Positions 1 through 9,064 of a stretch of 64,000 nucleotides of DNA are shown piece after piece. The DNA comes from Solitalea lacus (lineage in GTDB: Bacteria > Bacteroidota > Bacteroidia > Sphingobacteriales > Sphingobacteriaceae), in the NCBI RefSeq assembly GCF_022014595.1, contig NZ_CP091740.1, forward strand, positions 3,584,200 to 3,648,199, in the 5' to 3' direction. Each line of letters opens with the position of its first letter. Positions within the stretch are counted from its first letter, which is position 1. Both the position numbers and the translations under genes were made by a program. The notes below the pieces were generated by a model, which made no database searches, had not been told where the DNA came from, and saw only the letters and a program-made list of their open reading frames with translations.

Positions 1-13
1 TCAGGCTAAACAT
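1..13 (-). CDS. IS66 TnpB, first codons only
   Basis: On the minus strand the TGA stop of the TnpA-like gene overlaps an ATG (TGATG), followed by codons for F, S and L. IS66 TnpB proteins of this phylum often start MFSL, and translational coupling of tnpA and tnpB is typical. Only four codons are in the window. Confidence 0.5.
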
Positions 14-288
14 CAGTAGAGGCGGATCAGTTCAGCAAGGAGATGCACAGGAGCGGAACTTGCGTTAAGCCGTACGCCATTAGGATAGATGATCTCAAGG
101 GTTGCTGAGACCGCTTCAGTTGGGGGAGTGATGGCAATAAAACCTGTTTCAGTCCTTGCTTTACATCGTGCCACCCAGTTGGCAAACGTAGTTCGCTTTA
201 CCCCGATCATTTCACAATAAGCTTGCTGGGTTAACCCGCTTTCTTTCCATTGCTGCACGGCTAGGCGCATTTGCTCTATTTTTTTCAT
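13..288 (-). CDS. IS66-family accessory protein, TnpA-like
   Basis: This 91-residue protein has a helix-turn-helix near residues 19-40 (SGLTQQAYCEMIGVKRTTFA), the hallmark of the small DNA-binding first ORF of IS66 elements. It probably binds element DNA and assists the TnpC transposase, which is outside the window. It is the first gene after the element's terminal GTAAG end, and its stop overlaps the start of tnpB. It is unrelated in function to the heme genes beside it. Confidence 0.75.
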   Translation of the reverse strand: MKKIEQMRLAVQQWKESGLTQQAYCEMIGVKRTTFANWVARCKARTETGFIAITPPTEAVSATLEIIYPNGVRLNASSAPVHLLAELIRLY

Positions 289-348
289 CCAACAAAGAAA
301 AGATACCAGGAGGAAACTGTAAAGATGGGGTTGGTCGGGTGCTTACAA

Positions 349-876
349 TTATTTCGTTCTATATCGCTTATAAATCTTTACAGCCATCATAATGATTATA
401 CTGAAAAGAATCAATCCGGCAAAGCCCCATAGCCATGAAACTGCATTTTTTAACACAACCAGAAAAACAATGGCAAAAAGGAAAATAGTTGCAACCTCAT
501 TCCAAACTCTCAATTGGGTTGAAGTCCATTTAAATATACCTTGGCGCAACTGCTTCATAATGGCCTGGCATTTAAAATGATACCAAAGCAAACCTGCAAC
601 AAACACCAACTTAACAATCATCCAAGGATGATTATACCATTGATATTCAATCATTAACCATAAGCCGGCACAAACAGTTAGAATCATCGATGGGGTTGTA
701 ATAATGTTCCATAATTTGGACTCCATCACTTCAAACTGAGCTTGCAATACCTTTCGTTCTGTTTCTGCGCGTTCGTTGGCCTCAGTATGGTAAATAAATA
801 ATCGGACCATGTAAAATAAGCCGGCGAACCAGCTTACTACAAAAATGATATGAACGGCTTTGATGTATAAATACAC
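349..876 (-). CDS. hemJ: HemJ-type protoporphyrinogen IX oxidase
   Basis: This 175-residue membrane protein starts with an amphipathic helix and the signature KAVHII...WFAGLFYMVRLFIYH. The early histidine (His9) and the WFAGLFY...RLF motif are conserved in HemJ, the heme-binding oxidase that converts protoporphyrinogen IX to protoporphyrin IX in the inner membrane. About four membrane segments are visible. It begins 8 bases after hemE, so it is probably the last gene of the heme operon. The IS66 end lies 2 bases beyond its stop, leaving the coding region intact. Family assignment is strong; activity is inferred. Confidence 0.85.
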   Translation of the reverse strand: MYLYIKAVHIIFVVSWFAGLFYMVRLFIYHTEANERAETERKVLQAQFEVMESKLWNIITTPSMILTVCAGLWLMIEYQWYNHPWMIVKLVFVAGLLWYHFKCQAIMKQLRQGIFKWTSTQLRVWNEVATIFLFAIVFLVVLKNAVSWLWGFAGLILFSIIIMMAVKIYKRYRTK

Positions 877-884
877 GATGCTTA

Positions 885-1916
885 TTAATATTTAAACTCT
901 TTAATTACATCGATTGCATACTTCACATTATCAAACGGAAGATCAGGCATAATACCATGACCTAAGTTGAAAATAAAGCCATTTTCGCCACGCATACGCT
1001 CTAATAAGCGTAGTACACGCTCTTTAATTACTTTTTTATCGGCATATAAGATATGCGGATCAAAATTACCCTGAACGGCAATATTTGAAGGCAAACGCTT
1101 TTTAATATCAAGCAAATCAATATTCCAATCGATAGAAATCACATCCGGTTTAGCTTCAGCCATTAAAGGGGCAAATACAGAGCTTCCTTTACAGAAAGAA
1201 ATTACCGGAATATCTTTTCTGTTGAGCTTTGAAATAATTTCTGCAATATAGAAATGTGAAAATTCCTTATAGTCATCCCAAGCCAAAGCTTGCGCCCAAC
1301 TGTCAAAAATTTGGATGGCATCAACCCCTGCCTCAATTTGCATATTCAAATAGTCTGCAGTGATAATTGCCAGCTTCGACAAAAGAGCTTTAGCAGTTTC
1401 AGGTTCGTTATGCAACATTAATTTGGTTAGCTTAAAATCTTTGGATGATTTTCCTTCTACCAAATAGCTCATAACTGTAAACGGAGCACCTGCAAAACCA
1501 ATTAAAGGTGTTTTATGCGGAGCTAATCGTTCCTTGACAATTTTAATTGCATCAGCAACATATTTCAAAGCCTCTTTTGCAGGAGGTACTTCCAAAGCCT
1601 CCACATCCTTCATGGTACGTACCGGGTTAGCAAATTGAGGACCAACACCTTGCTCAAATGAAAGTTGTCCACCCATTGCTTGGGCAGTTACCAAAATATC
1701 TGAAAACAAAATGGCTGCATCAATTCCCAAAAGATCAACTGGAAGCATTGTTACATCGGCCGCAATTTCAGGAGTTTGGCACATCTCAAGAAATGTATAT
1801 TTATTCTTGATCTCCCAATATTCTTTCATAAATCGTCCTGCCTGGCGCATCATCCAAACTGGTGGACGTTCTGTTGGCCGCGAAAACGCAGCATTTATAA
1901 ATAGAGAATTTTGCAT
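885..1916 (-). CDS. hemE: uroporphyrinogen decarboxylase
   Basis: This 343-residue protein has the usual HemE length. It contains the N-terminal substrate motif PVWMMRQAGRFMKEY, the ILFSDILV segment with the catalytic aspartate region, and the C-terminal NLGHGIMPD motif. It removes four carboxyl groups from uroporphyrinogen III to give coproporphyrinogen III in the cytoplasm. It lies between a two-component pair and hemJ on the same strand as the other heme genes. No oddities are visible. Confidence 0.95.
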   Translation of the reverse strand: MQNSLFINAAFSRPTERPPVWMMRQAGRFMKEYWEIKNKYTFLEMCQTPEIAADVTMLPVDLLGIDAAILFSDILVTAQAMGGQLSFEQGVGPQFANPVRTMKDVEALEVPPAKEALKYVADAIKIVKERLAPHKTPLIGFAGAPFTVMSYLVEGKSSKDFKLTKLMLHNEPETAKALLSKLAIITADYLNMQIEAGVDAIQIFDSWAQALAWDDYKEFSHFYIAEIISKLNRKDIPVISFCKGSSVFAPLMAEAKPDVISIDWNIDLLDIKKRLPSNIAVQGNFDPHILYADKKVIKERVLRLLERMRGENGFIFNLGHGIMPDLPFDNVKYAIDVIKEFKY

Positions 1917-1966
1917 ACAAAATATAGAGTCATTCCTAGGCGGATGACAAGTTTATGTTAGTTTCC

Positions 1967-2665
1967 TTAATCGGTAAATTTATATCCTACGCCACGCACA
2001 GAATGAAAATAGCGGGGTTCTTTAGGGTTAGGTTCAAAATATTTACGGAAAGAGAGGATGAAATTATCGATAGTACGGGTTGAAGGAAAGACATCATAAT
2101 TCCAAACCGTTTCAAGAATTTGCTCACGAGACACCACTTCGCCCTTGCGCTCAATCAGCAACTTAAGTAACATTACTTCTTTTTTGGTTAGCATTGTTAC
2201 CGAGCCATCTTCGGAAATGAGTTCAAAGCTTGTGAAGTTAATCTCTTTGCCACCAATCTTATAGGTGTTCAGTGATTTACCTTCATCAGTATTTCTTAGG
2301 CTACGTTTAACCAAAATACCTACGCGCAAAATCAATTCTTCAAGATTAAATGGTTTGGTCAGATAGTCGTCAGCTCCCTTTTTCAAACCCATTACACGAT
2401 CCTCGCTGGTATTTTTAGCTGTTAGAAATAAAATAGGCACATCATAATTTTGCAATCTTATAGTTTCGGCAACCTGAAAACCATCTATTTCTGGCAACAT
2501 CACATCCAGCAATACCAGGTTAAAGCGTTCTTCCTTTATTAAGCGAAGTGCTTTCTTACCATCCATTGCTGTAGTAACATGATAACCTTCCAGTTCAAGA
2601 TTAAGCTTAATGGCTTCGAGCAAATGCTCCTCATCTTCAACCAATAATATGCGAGATTGACTCAT
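1967..2665 (-). CDS. OmpR/PhoB-family response regulator
   Basis: This 232-residue protein has a receiver domain at about 1-120, with acidic residues ED near the start, the phospho-acceptor Asp in LVLLDVMLPEIDG, and the conserved Lys in LTKPFNLEEL. A winged-helix DNA-binding domain follows at about 135-232, ending in the typical STRTIDNFILSFRKYF...RGVGYKF. It lies 118 bases downstream of a histidine kinase that is almost certainly its partner. The pair sits inside the heme cluster between hemL and hemE, so heme- or redox-related control is a guess from position only. Confidence 0.9.
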   Translation of the reverse strand: MSQSRILLVEDEEHLLEAIKLNLELEGYHVTTAMDGKKALRLIKEERFNLVLLDVMLPEIDGFQVAETIRLQNYDVPILFLTAKNTSEDRVMGLKKGADDYLTKPFNLEELILRVGILVKRSLRNTDEGKSLNTYKIGGKEINFTSFELISEDGSVTMLTKKEVMLLKLLIERKGEVVSREQILETVWNYDVFPSTRTIDNFILSFRKYFEPNPKEPRYFHSVRGVGYKFTD

Positions 2666-2783
2666 ATGACGGATGTTTTTTACAGTGCAAGTTTATGAAA
2701 TTGATTGGCGGTTTTTGGTAACGCCAGTGTCATTTTTATACAGAAAGAAGAAGTAGGTTTTTTAAGAAGGTTTGAACTTTGCT

Positions 2784-3650
2784 CTAAAAAACCACTTCAA
2801 ACACGGTTCCATGAGGCTTGTTATTTTTTACATAAATCAATGCCCCATGATTATCAAGCACCTGTTTCACAATGAATAACCCCAAACCTGTTCCTTTAGT
2901 TTTACGGGTATCCTCCAGCCCTATCCTGTAAAATTTATCAAATATTTTAGGCTTTTCATCATCCGGAATCCCCACACCCTGATCGTTTACCTTCAGTATC
3001 GTTTTATTGTTTTTAGGAAATAACTCAATACTGATCTCCGAGCCCTCCTCTGAATACTTTACTGCATTTTCAATAAGGTTGGAAACTACCAAGTCAATAG
3101 TAAATTCATCACCCAACATCCGTATATCAGGAGCGATGCTGGCTTTTACCACTCTTTTTTGTAAGGTATTTTGATGACGCTGAACAACCTCCTGAACGGC
3201 TTTTGATAAATTGAATTCCTCTTTAGGATAACTATAAGAGTTATTCTCAATTTTGGTGGCCATCAGCATGTTTTCAACCAAATCATCCAACCGTTCAATG
3301 TCCATTAGTGAATTGCTGATAAATGCATTTTGCTTTTCTTTATCCAAATCACGTTTTAATATAGTCTGAAGGTAGAGTTTGATTGACGCCAATGGCGATT
3401 TGAGCTCATGGGTAACACTCAACAAGAAGTTTTTTTGACGCCTGCTTAAGGCAATCTCTTCCTGTATAGCCTTTTTGATAGAAAAAGCCCCCCACAATAA
3501 GATAATTACAAAAACAGAAAATTCGCCTATTACCATTGCTGTTTTATTGGGCTCAGCTTTAATAAGCAGTTGCCCCCACCACATGAGTTGAAACAACACA
3601 TAGGCGATTAAAACATAAAAGAGGGTAAGAGGACGAATCTTTCGTTTCAT
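2784..3650 (-). CDS. sensor histidine kinase, two-TM
   Basis: This 288-residue protein has two closely spaced membrane helices (about 8-30 and 38-60) with almost no periplasmic loop and no HAMP domain. A HisKA helix carries the phospho-His in SVTHELKSPLASIKLYL. The ATPase domain shows the N box NLIENAVKYS, G1 DQGVGIPDDE and G2 KGTGLGLFIVKQ. A kinase without an obvious external sensor usually reads a membrane or intracellular cue. It is placed directly between hemL and its cognate regulator gene. The signal is unknown. Confidence 0.9.
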   Translation of the reverse strand: MKRKIRPLTLFYVLIAYVLFQLMWWGQLLIKAEPNKTAMVIGEFSVFVIILLWGAFSIKKAIQEEIALSRRQKNFLLSVTHELKSPLASIKLYLQTILKRDLDKEKQNAFISNSLMDIERLDDLVENMLMATKIENNSYSYPKEEFNLSKAVQEVVQRHQNTLQKRVVKASIAPDIRMLGDEFTIDLVVSNLIENAVKYSEEGSEISIELFPKNNKTILKVNDQGVGIPDDEKPKIFDKFYRIGLEDTRKTKGTGLGLFIVKQVLDNHGALIYVKNNKPHGTVFEVVF

Positions 3651-3714
3651 TCTTTAATAAAATGGAACTTGTGACATGAGACTTAATAATTACTTCATAT
3701 CACAAGCTCTATAT

Positions 3715-5076
3715 CTATCTTTTAAAAGTGATATCCAACGCTTCAAAAATGGCACGTTTTGCAACTTCCAGGTCGATTTTAGTATGGACTGATGAAATAA
3801 AGCCTACCTCATAACCTGAAGGACCAAAATAAATACCACGGTTCAAACACTCACGGTGGAAAACTTTAAATTTCTCCATACTAGCTGGATCTATTTGTTC
3901 AGCTGTCTGAACTTTCTCTAAATCCGTAAATGCAATCCAGAATATCGAACCAATTTGCTGCACACGTACTTTATAGCTACGCGCAGATGCAAATCGTTGA
4001 ATTGAATCAGCAAACTCCTGTGTTTTATTGTTCAGCTCTTTATAAAAGCCTAAACGACTTAGTTCAGTAAGCTGTGCAATACCTGCTGCCATGGCTATTG
4101 GGTTACCTGATAAGGTCCCTGCCTGATAAACCGGGCCATCGGGAGATACTGTTGACATAATCTCAACATTCGCACCATAAGCTCCAACCGGCATACCTCC
4201 GCCAATAATTTTTCCGTAAGTAATAATATCTGGCTTAATTTGATAATAACCAGCAGCCCCTTCAAAACCTAAGCGGAAACCTGAAATCACCTCATCAAAA
4301 ATTAATAAAGAGTTTTCTGCAGAAGTGATATCTCTTAATGCTTGCAAAAATTCTTGTTCCTGCAATAACAAACCGTTATTTGCCGGAACCGGTTCGATAA
4401 TTACAGCAGCGATTTGATCTTTGTGTTCAGCAAAAGCCTGTTTTACTGCATCAATATTATTTAAAGGAACTACAATCGTTTCTTTGGCAAATGATTCCGG
4501 AACACCCGCTGAGGTTGTTTCACCAAAAGTTACCAATCCAGAACCGGCCTTAACCAGCAAGCTATCTATATGACCGTGGTAGCAGCCTTCAAACTTCAAT
4601 ATTTTATTGCGTTTGGTGTAGCCGCGGGCCAGGCGAATGGCACTCATCACAGCTTCTGTACCAGAACTAACAAAACGCAGCTTCTGAATATATTTGTTGT
4701 GTTTAAGAATCAGTTCGGCCAGTTCATTTTCAATGGCAGTAGGCGCTCCAAAGGTCATTCCCTTTAATGCTGTCTCGGTCACCTTCTCGCGTATTTTAGC
4801 ATTATTATGTCCTAAAATCAACGGCCCCCAAGAACAACAGAAATCAATGAACTTATTTCCATCAACGTCCCATAAATACGGACCATCACCTTTATCAATA
4901 AACAAAGGTGTGCCATAAACTGATTTAAATGCTCTTACAGGAGAATTTACTCCACCAGGGAAATAGCTTTTTGATTTTTCATACAACTCTGCCGATTTCT
5001 CACGTGAAATATCTGCTTTACCTGTTGTTGCTACCGGCTGGTCAGCTTCTGAACTCTTCTTAAACAATCCAAACAT
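3715..5076 (-). CDS. hemL: glutamate-1-semialdehyde 2,1-aminomutase
   Basis: This PLP enzyme converts glutamate-1-semialdehyde to 5-aminolevulinate, the second step of the C5 heme pathway. Its 453 residues include a short N-terminal extension (about 25 residues) before the family start SAELYEKSKSYFPGGVNSPV. Visible motifs are SSGTEAVMSAIRLAR, the PLP-contacting DEVISGFRLG, and the Schiff-base lysine K289 in ITYGKIIGGGMPVGA. It lies between hemB and the histidine kinase on the same strand. Internal Met codons are poorer start candidates, so the annotated start is kept. Confidence 0.95.
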   Translation of the reverse strand: MFGLFKKSSEADQPVATTGKADISREKSAELYEKSKSYFPGGVNSPVRAFKSVYGTPLFIDKGDGPYLWDVDGNKFIDFCCSWGPLILGHNNAKIREKVTETALKGMTFGAPTAIENELAELILKHNKYIQKLRFVSSGTEAVMSAIRLARGYTKRNKILKFEGCYHGHIDSLLVKAGSGLVTFGETTSAGVPESFAKETIVVPLNNIDAVKQAFAEHKDQIAAVIIEPVPANNGLLLQEQEFLQALRDITSAENSLLIFDEVISGFRLGFEGAAGYYQIKPDIITYGKIIGGGMPVGAYGANVEIMSTVSPDGPVYQAGTLSGNPIAMAAGIAQLTELSRLGFYKELNNKTQEFADSIQRFASARSYKVRVQQIGSIFWIAFTDLEKVQTAEQIDPASMEKFKVFHRECLNRGIYFGPSGYEVGFISSVHTKIDLEVAKRAIFEALDITFKR

Positions 5077-5162
5077 ATATGAAACGTAAAATTATAATCT
5101 GTTAATTCTAATAACGCAGGCATCTAACAAAACTTATGCCTGTATTTTCAAATTTATGCTAA

Positions 5163-6131
5163 TTATAACCATTTATTGGCTACAATATCGCGAGCGTGAT
5201 AAGTAATAATAATATTGGCTCCCGCACGGGCAAAGGCATACATATTTTCCATAACTACCTTTTGCTCGTCAATCCACCCTTTCTCAGCAGCGGCTTTAAT
5301 CATTGAATACTCTCCAGAGACATTATAACAAGCTACGGGAAGGTTAGTATTTTGACGTAAATCGCGTATCACATCCAGGTAAGCCAATGCAGGCTTTACC
5401 ATCAATACATCAGCTCCTTCTGTTTCGTCTAACTCGGCTTCACGCATAGTCTCGCGAGGATTTCTGAAATCCATTTGATAAGCCTTACGATCGCCTTTAT
5501 TTGGCGCTGAATCAGCAGCTTCACGGAAAGGACCATAATAAGCCGAAGCAAATTTAATAGAATATGACATGACTGCAGTATTCACAAAGCCTTGTTCATC
5601 AAGTTTTTGGCGAATTGCTTCTATCCTGCCGTCCATCATGTCTGACGGAGCTACCATGTCAGCACCAGCTTGTGCATGACTTAAAGCCATCTTGGCTAAT
5701 ACTTCAACAGTCTCATCATTTTGAACGTAATCATCCTTTAAGATTCCACAATGACCATGAGTTGTATAAGCACAAGTACAAACATCCGTAGCGACGTATA
5801 ACTCGTCTTTGAATTTTTCTTTTAATGCCTTAACAGCTTTATATACGATGGAATCATGCGAGTGTGCTGAATGTGCATCTTCACATTTCTCCTCCCCTAC
5901 TCCAAATAACAATACTTTATTAATACCTAGTTTAAGGCCCTCTTCTACATCTTTTAATAATGTATCAACAGAAAAATGGCTAATGCCCGGCATAGCATCA
6001 ATCGGATGAACAATGTTATCTCCTGGAACAACAAAATACGGATACATGAACATCTCTTTGGAAATTCTAGTTTCCGCAACCATTTCTCTAATTACAGGAT
6101 TCTTTCTTAAACGGCGGGGACGATACAACAT
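5163..6131 (-). CDS. hemB: delta-aminolevulinic acid dehydratase
   Basis: This 322-residue porphobilinogen synthase condenses two 5-aminolevulinate molecules. The three zinc-binding cysteines are present in DVCTCAYTTHGHCG (C118, C120, C128), so this is the zinc-dependent type. Catalytic lysines lie in SIKFASAYYGPFR and LMVKPALAYLDV. It follows hemCD in the operon, but a perfect 15-bp hairpin separates the two genes (separate entry). Confidence 0.95.
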   Translation of the reverse strand: MLYRPRRLRKNPVIREMVAETRISKEMFMYPYFVVPGDNIVHPIDAMPGISHFSVDTLLKDVEEGLKLGINKVLLFGVGEEKCEDAHSAHSHDSIVYKAVKALKEKFKDELYVATDVCTCAYTTHGHCGILKDDYVQNDETVEVLAKMALSHAQAGADMVAPSDMMDGRIEAIRQKLDEQGFVNTAVMSYSIKFASAYYGPFREAADSAPNKGDRKAYQMDFRNPRETMREAELDETEGADVLMVKPALAYLDVIRDLRQNTNLPVACYNVSGEYSMIKAAAEKGWIDEQKVVMENMYAFARAGANIIITYHARDIVANKWL

Positions 6132-6152
6132 ATTAATTTCGGATTATAAGTC

Positions 6153-6193
6153 ACGGGTTTCGAATTAAGGAAAATCCGTAATTCGAAACCCGT
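6153..6193. repeat. perfect 15-bp inverted repeat between hemCD and hemB
   Basis: ACGGGTTTCGAATTA (6153-6167) is exactly mirrored by TAATTCGAAACCCGT (6179-6193) across an 11-base loop that can itself pair GGA with TCC. No T-run follows on either strand, so it is not a standard rho-independent terminator. It could be an RNA processing or attenuation hairpin, or a short dispersed palindrome. Confidence 0.8.
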
Positions 6194-6210
6194 AATACTC
6201 AATTTTATTT

Positions 6211-7794
6211 TTACAACAACCCGTAAACGGCTTCTGATAAGCCAATTTCATCGGGTGAATAAGGAATTACATAATTGGTATAGCCAAATTCTTCCAGCTT
6301 GTTGCCGGTTGATTTACCAATGGCTACTACTTTTTGGTTAACGTAGATTACATTATCGTTTGATAAATATGCTTCTACATTTGAAGGGCTGGTGAACACC
6401 AAAATATCAGCTGAAGACTGTCCGATTTCCTTTTCTTTAACCGTTTCATAAACAGGTAAATCAATACTGCTAATTCGGTCAGCCAATTGAACCTGAATAG
6501 TTCTGAGTGAATCTTTAGCCTGCGGGAACAATATGGTCTGTCCCTGCACCAAAGGAAGTAAAGACTCCGCTACTTCGCGAATATCACCCGACTCACCAAC
6601 AAAGTCAGGAATTCGGTTGAAATGACGCAATTCATTCTCCGATCCTCGGCCCATCACTCCTATTTTTACTTTTTTAGGAATAACCGGTTCAAGTTTAAAG
6701 AAGTTCTCTACACCATTTTTACTGTTAAAGAAGATCCAATCCACTTTTTTCAAAATGTATGAATCAAAAGTATTGATGATTGGAAACGTACGGATTAACG
6801 AACGGTCTTCAATATCCAAGTTAAATTTCTCTAATGAACGAAGGAAAAAGCTATCTTCCGACAATTCACGAGAAATAAACAACGATTTAACTATGTTCTT
6901 TTCTTTAGTATAATGATCAACAATTTGCTCTGCTAACCCTTCTGAATTCCTTGTACGAAGAAATAATCGTTCAGGAAAATCACTATCGTCAGTTGCTTTA
7001 GAAGTCCACACCTCAAATTGACCATCCTCCTTCTTACAATAAACCCCTAATGGCATGTGGCAACCTCCGTCAAACATATTGAGCACTTTACGCTCAACAG
7101 AAATAGTCTCGGCCACCTCTTTATTATGGATCTGCTGTAATAACTTAATCAGTTCAGCATCATTTGCCCGGGTTTGCAATGCCAAAACCCCTTGAGCTGG
7201 AGCTGGCACCATTTCAACAGGATCAATTTCTTCCACATGGAATTCACTTAAATCCAACCCTAAACGATGTACACCTGCTTTTGCCAAAATAATAGCATGA
7301 AAATCGCCATCACGTAATTTTTGAATACGGGTAGGAACATTTCCACGCAATTCTTCAAACTCAACATCAGGTCTTAAACTTCTGAATTGCGCTTTCCTGC
7401 GATTTGATGAGGTACCAACAATTGCATTATAGCGAACCGAAAACTGCAAACTTACATCTACACAATCTTTCAAAATAATCAGCAATTCGGTTGGGTCTTC
7501 ACGCTCAGACACAGCGGCAATGGTTAATCCTTCCGGAGATTCGGTTGGCAAATCCTTATGAGAGTGTACCGCCAAATCAATATGGCCTTGCAACAACTCA
7601 TCCTCCAACTCTTTGGTGAAAAAACCTTTACCTTCCAGTTTTGAAAACGAAAGATTAAAAAAGTTATCACCTTGAGTTTTAATGATTTTAATCTCAGATT
7701 CCAACCCAATTGCGGCAAGTTTGGCCTTTACATGGTTGGCTTGCCACAAAGCAAGGTCACTGCCTCTAGAGCCTATTACAATTGTTTTGTTCAT
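6211..7794 (-). CDS. hemCD: fused porphobilinogen deaminase / uroporphyrinogen-III synthase
   Basis: This 527-residue fusion has HemC at about 1-305. It starts VIGSRGSDLALWQA, has the catalytic region AVHSHKDLPT, and carries the dipyrromethane-cofactor cysteine C245 in MFDGGCHMPLG. The C-terminal ~215 residues match the weakly conserved HemD fold, with FTSPSNVEAYLS and VVAIGKSTGNKL as typical segments. The fusion makes the linear tetrapyrrole and closes it to uroporphyrinogen III in one polypeptide. Its neighbours are hemA upstream and hemB downstream. Confidence 0.92.
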   Translation of the reverse strand: MNKTIVIGSRGSDLALWQANHVKAKLAAIGLESEIKIIKTQGDNFFNLSFSKLEGKGFFTKELEDELLQGHIDLAVHSHKDLPTESPEGLTIAAVSEREDPTELLIILKDCVDVSLQFSVRYNAIVGTSSNRRKAQFRSLRPDVEFEELRGNVPTRIQKLRDGDFHAIILAKAGVHRLGLDLSEFHVEEIDPVEMVPAPAQGVLALQTRANDAELIKLLQQIHNKEVAETISVERKVLNMFDGGCHMPLGVYCKKEDGQFEVWTSKATDDSDFPERLFLRTRNSEGLAEQIVDHYTKEKNIVKSLFISRELSEDSFFLRSLEKFNLDIEDRSLIRTFPIINTFDSYILKKVDWIFFNSKNGVENFFKLEPVIPKKVKIGVMGRGSENELRHFNRIPDFVGESGDIREVAESLLPLVQGQTILFPQAKDSLRTIQVQLADRISSIDLPVYETVKEKEIGQSSADILVFTSPSNVEAYLSNDNVIYVNQKVVAIGKSTGNKLEEFGYTNYVIPYSPDEIGLSEAVYGLL

Positions 7795-7837
7795 GCTATA
7801 TGATTATAGATGTAAAAATCGCTTAAAATTACCGCCA

Positions 7838-9064
7838 TTATTTTTGTTGCATCAAAATTTCCTTGGCCATAACCATGGGAACACTGATGTATTTTTTTTC
7901 GACGTAATTTAGTACTTTTTCAAGTACTTCGCGCGAGTTTTCATCCAATGAATTGATCTCATTTGCAAAAACCGATTCTATGGCTTTTGTCTTTATCTCT
8001 TTAATTTTTTCAGGAACCTCTCGCATTGCCAATTCAACACGGCGTTGCTTAAGAATTGGGATAAATTCCTGAATGTTCTCTTCAATAATACGCTCTGCAA
8101 ACACTAGTTCGCCTTTGCGTTCTTCCAAATTGCGGCTTGCTATGTCTTGAATTTGCTCAAGTGAAATAAATGCAGGTGAAAACTGCTCAATCACTTCTGG
8201 AGCAGTGTCATTTGGAATAGCCAAATCAACAATTACTTTTTTACCTGTAGAACCATTCACCAGTCCTTGATAAATTTCAGGGGTGATTACAGGTTCTGTC
8301 GCTCCTGTACAAGTTAAAATTACGTCAAAACCATCACGATAATTTTTCAGCTCCTCTAAAGGCAATGCTTTTGCACCTATTTCATCTGCCAATACCTGAG
8401 CTTTTGATAAGGTGCGATTAAAAATAACGCAATCTTTAAGGTTGTGCTTTTGGAGGTATTTGGTAAGCAATTGAACAGTTTCGCCAGCACCTATAATTAA
8501 GAATTTAGCATCGAAGCCGACATTATGCATACGCAACATACGACAAGCCAGTGAAGCCACCGAAACCGGTTTATCTGAAATTCTGGTATTGGTATAAACT
8601 TCCTTAGAAGCTTTTACCACTCGATTCATTACCAAACGGAAAAAGTCACCCGTTAAACCCCAATCCCTGCACTCTTCATACATTTCTCTGATTTGCGCCA
8701 GAATCTCCTTTTCTCCAACAACCAAGGATTCCAATGAGCATGAAATACGCATTAAATGCTCCAGAGCCGAAGTTCCTGTGTACATAGCAGCATTAACAGA
8801 ATAATAATCATGCTGTTCAGGAGTAAAATGAGGAAATAAGAATTTGATTATCTTTTTGGTGTAAGCTGAGTCTAATTCCTTTTCACTGGTAAAAACAAAC
8901 TCAACACGATTACAGGTGGATATATAAAAAAGTTCTCCGAAATTAAATTTCTCTTTTAAAGCTTTTAAGCGAGCTGGTCGTTCGTCTTTCTCAAGAACCA
9001 AACTACCAACCTCATCCAATGCACAATTTTTAAACGTATACGCAATAACTTTCAGTGCTTTCAA
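7838..9064 (-). CDS. hemA: glutamyl-tRNA reductase
   Basis: This enzyme catalyses the first committed step of the C5 pathway, reducing glutamyl-tRNA to glutamate-1-semialdehyde. The catalytic cysteine lies in FYISTCNRVEF. An NADP-binding segment (FLIIGAGETVQLLTKYL) and the C-terminal dimerisation helices follow. The frame is open to a TTG at 9070, but AAAAGG sits 6-7 bases before the second TTG (9064) and only one base before the first, so I chose 9064, giving MKALKVIAYTFKN. As first gene of the cluster it is the expected control point. Confidence 0.9.
   Translation of the reverse strand: MKALKVIAYTFKNCALDEVGSLVLEKDERPARLKALKEKFNFGELFYISTCNRVEFVFTSEKELDSAYTKKIIKFLFPHFTPEQHDYYSVNAAMYTGTSALEHLMRISCSLESLVVGEKEILAQIREMYEECRDWGLTGDFFRLVMNRVVKASKEVYTNTRISDKPVSVASLACRMLRMHNVGFDAKFLIIGAGETVQLLTKYLQKHNLKDCVIFNRTLSKAQVLADEIGAKALPLEELKNYRDGFDVILTCTGATEPVITPEIYQGLVNGSTGKKVIVDLAIPNDTAPEVIEQFSPAFISLEQIQDIASRNLEERKGELVFAERIIEENIQEFIPILKQRRVELAMREVPEKIKEIKTKAIESVFANEINSLDENSREVLEKVLNYVEKKYISVPMVMAKEILMQQK

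Larger units (their letters stand above)
1..346 (-). mobile_element. IS66-family element, left end only (cut by window edge)
   Basis: The outer end reads GTAAGCACCCGACCAACCCC on the minus strand from 346 inward, and GTAAG is the usual terminus of IS66 elements. Inside it are a TnpA-like gene and the first codons of TnpB. The element lies 2 bases beyond the hemJ stop codon. IS66 normally makes an 8-bp target duplication, which would be 347-354 here, but the other end is outside the window so it cannot be confirmed. Confidence 0.75.
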
